Positions 21,110 to 22,579 of a stretch of 22,579 nucleotides of DNA are shown here, one piece after another (position 1 is the stretch's first letter; each line of letters starts with the position of its first letter). Where the stretch lies: contig JAQYWI010000081.1 in the NCBI GenBank assembly GCA_030145015.1, forward strand, positions 1-22,579. Reading direction: 5' to 3'. The translations under genes and the position numbers were made by a program. The notes beneath the pieces were generated by a model. It had not been told where the DNA came from. It saw only the letters and a list, made by a program, of their open reading frames with translations, and searched no databases. Source of the DNA: Desulfobacterales bacterium. Lineage in GTDB: Bacteria; Desulfobacterota; Desulfobacteria; Desulfobacterales; JAHEIW01.

Positions 21110-22579
21110 ATGGGGATTATCCGCAACACGATTAAAAATAGAGCTTTGGTAAGTCTTGCATTTCTCCTTTTAGTTCTCATCACATCACCTGCACTGGCAG
21201 AAGAATCCAGCGCATCTTCTGTGAGCGCCGCAAGTTTGTCCGGCACAGTTGAAATTGTGGCAGAAGGCGGGACCGTCATTTCTGTTCCCGTCCCGGACAC
21301 TTACGAGTTTAGCGGCGCTGCCATACATGTGATTCCCATCGAAGTTGTGCCGGGCAGAAATGGGATCCAGCCCAATCTGAACCTTACCTACAATAGCTAT
21401 CAAAAAAACGGCTGGCTGGGCGTTGGCTGGGATTTGGATTTGGGTGCCATCCAGCGGTCGACCAAAAGAGGCGTGGACTATAAGGGCGATGATTATATCG
21501 TTTTGAAAGAGGGGTCCGCATTAGAGCTGGTGGCGCGCAGTGAATGGGGCCAGGATTTTTATGGGGCTAAGATCGAAGCGGCCTTTACAAAATATTTCTT
21601 TAACGCAGCCAGCGGCGGCTGGGAGGCAACGACAAGAGACGGCACCCGATATTTTTACGGCAGTCATGAATCTTCCCGACAGCAAAATTCTTCGGGCGTT
21701 TTCAGGTGGTGTTTGGATAAGGTGGTAGACACCAATGCAAATAATATGATCATTGCTTATACAAAAAACCAGGGCCGGCTTTACCCGTCTCAGATCATTT
21801 ACACAGGCAATCAAAATAGCGGATTTAGCGGAACTAAAAGTGTCAATTTTATTGTTGAAGATCGAAATGACGTATCCATAAGTTATAAAAGCCTGGCCAA
21901 GGTAACCACCGCCAAAAGACTGGATAAAATAACGATTTACGCAAAAACCAACGAGGGTGTTAACCGGCTGGTTCGGATCTATGACCTAAACTATGCGTAC
22001 GGTGCGTCTACCGGCCGCTCCCGGCTAAATGAAATCAAGCTTTATGGATCCGATGGCGTCAGCACATTGCCGGCTGCTTCAATTGCGTATCAGGAAGGTA
22101 AGCCGGGTCGCTTTGATTCGAAGCTATCATGGACACTTAAAAACATCAGCCCGGCTGTAAAAGCGTATCTGGCCGATGTCAACGGGGATGCGCGCACCGA
22201 CGTCATATTTAAATCAGGAAGCCGCCTTTCCCATAAAATCTCAAACGGAGACGGCACCTTTTATGGCATCTCTATCACGGATTCATTTCCGGGAGATACT
22301 GTGGGCTTTGCGGATATCAATGGTGATGGCCGTTCTGATTATATCGGATATGATAAATACAGCCATAAATATTTTGTGCGCCTTTCCAAAAAACCCGGCA
22401 AATATGGTTCACTCATCGTATCTGAGGCGCCGGGTACAATCTATGATGGGGACAAGCGGTTCTTTGCCGATGTCAATGGCGATGGGTATACCGATATCGT
22501 CTATAATCATGTGAGTAAGTGTTACATGAACATTTCCAACGGCGATGGTACCTTTTCGTCCGGTGGTAATACTTCATTT
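21110..22579 (+). CDS. Secreted SpvB/RHS-type toxin-like protein with FG-GAP repeats, 3' end outside the window
   Basis: The frame is open to the right edge (490 codons). The ATG at 21110 follows GGGAGGTGGTTA. Residues 1-30 are a Sec signal peptide ending ALITSPALA-EE or similar. From about residue 65 the SpvB/TcdB N-terminal domain is clear: AAIHVIPIEVVPGRNGIQPNLNLTY, then GWLGVGWDLDLGAIQRST. DGTRYFYGSHESS...VFRWCLDKVVDTNANNMIIAY is typical of the same family. From about residue 350 DVNGDARTD, DINGDGRSD and DVNGDGYTD are calcium-binding FG-GAP/VCBS-type repeats spaced about 45-50 residues apart. Such proteins usually continue into RHS/YD repeats and a variable C-terminal toxin. It is not part of the minus-strand cluster. 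Confidence 0.92.
   Translation, partial: MGIIRNTIKNRALVSLAFLLLVLITSPALAEESSASSVSAASLSGTVEIVAEGGTVISVPVPDTYEFSGAAIHVIPIEVVPGRNGIQPNLNLTYNSYQKNGWLGVGWDLDLGAIQRSTKRGVDYKGDDYIVLKEGSALELVARSEWGQDFYGAKIEAAFTKYFFNAASGGWEATTRDGTRYFYGSHESSRQQNSSGVFRWCLDKVVDTNANNMIIAYTKNQGRLYPSQIIYTGNQNSGFSGTKSVNFIVEDRNDVSISYKSLAKVTTAKRLDKITIYAKTNEGVNRLVRIYDLNYAYGASTGRSRLNEIKLYGSDGVSTLPAASIAYQEGKPGRFDSKLSWTLKNISPAVKAYLADVNGDARTDVIFKSGSRLSHKISNGDGTFYGISITDSFPGDTVGFADINGDGRSDYIGYDKYSHKYFVRLSKKPGKYGSLIVSEAPGTIYDGDKRFFADVNGDGYTDIVYNHVSKCYMNISNGDGTFSSGGNTSF

Overview
The window looks like part of a genomic island of an anaerobic, probably sulfate-reducing, Desulfobacterota-type bacterium. This is an inference from an Hcp protein, an orphan molybdopterin oxidoreductase, an SpvB-type surface/toxin gene and IS630/Y1 transposase debris. 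No marker gene fixes the taxon.

Region A (1-12745) is a run of genes all on the minus strand, so transcription runs from high to low coordinates. In that order: an alpha/beta-hydrolase lipase, a decayed DUF3467-like gene, a caspase/metacaspase-like peptidase, an NlpC/P60-type cysteine hydrolase, a calcineurin-like phosphoesterase, a helical-repeat/trypsin fusion, a second trypsin-like protease, a TIR protein with a helical tail, a stand-alone RyR-domain protein, a badly decayed second lipase copy, an unrecognised 353-residue protein, a second TIR protein with a long unknown C-terminus, an Hcp-type type VI secretion tube protein, and the start of an ORF with an early in-frame stop that runs off the window. 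Almost every intact gene has its own strong Shine-Dalgarno sequence, and gaps are about 65-300 bases. The families match the effector side of bacterial conflict or regulated-death systems (TIR NADase, caspase, trypsin, lipase, peptidoglycan hydrolase). No STAND NTPase or other obvious sensor ATPase, and no immunity genes, are visible here.

Region B (12746-14998) is the island edge. It holds a 5'-truncated IS630 transposase, a remnant of an IS200/REP-type Y1 transposase, hairpins, and a 20-base sequence at 14449-14468 identical in form to the 3' end of a tRNA-Leu including CCA. A strong rho-independent terminator follows it directly. This is what an attR-like scar of a tRNA-integrating element looks like, and it suggests that region A was brought in by site-specific integration, with the intact tRNA to the left of the window. 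A 145-bp fold-back (MITE-like) element lies just beyond.

Region C (14999-19606) holds ordinary-looking genes: a small one-TM protein, a small secreted protein, a molybdopterin oxidoreductase of about 793 residues with a 4Fe-4S motif, an aldo/keto reductase, and a conserved-looking 97-residue protein.

Region D (19607-22579) begins with about 1.5 kb without a convincing gene but rich in hairpins and terminators. It ends in a set of five 10-bp repeats, a possible promoter and an attenuator-like leader, in front of a secreted SpvB/RHS-type protein with DVNGDG (FG-GAP/VCBS-like) repeats that continues past the right edge.
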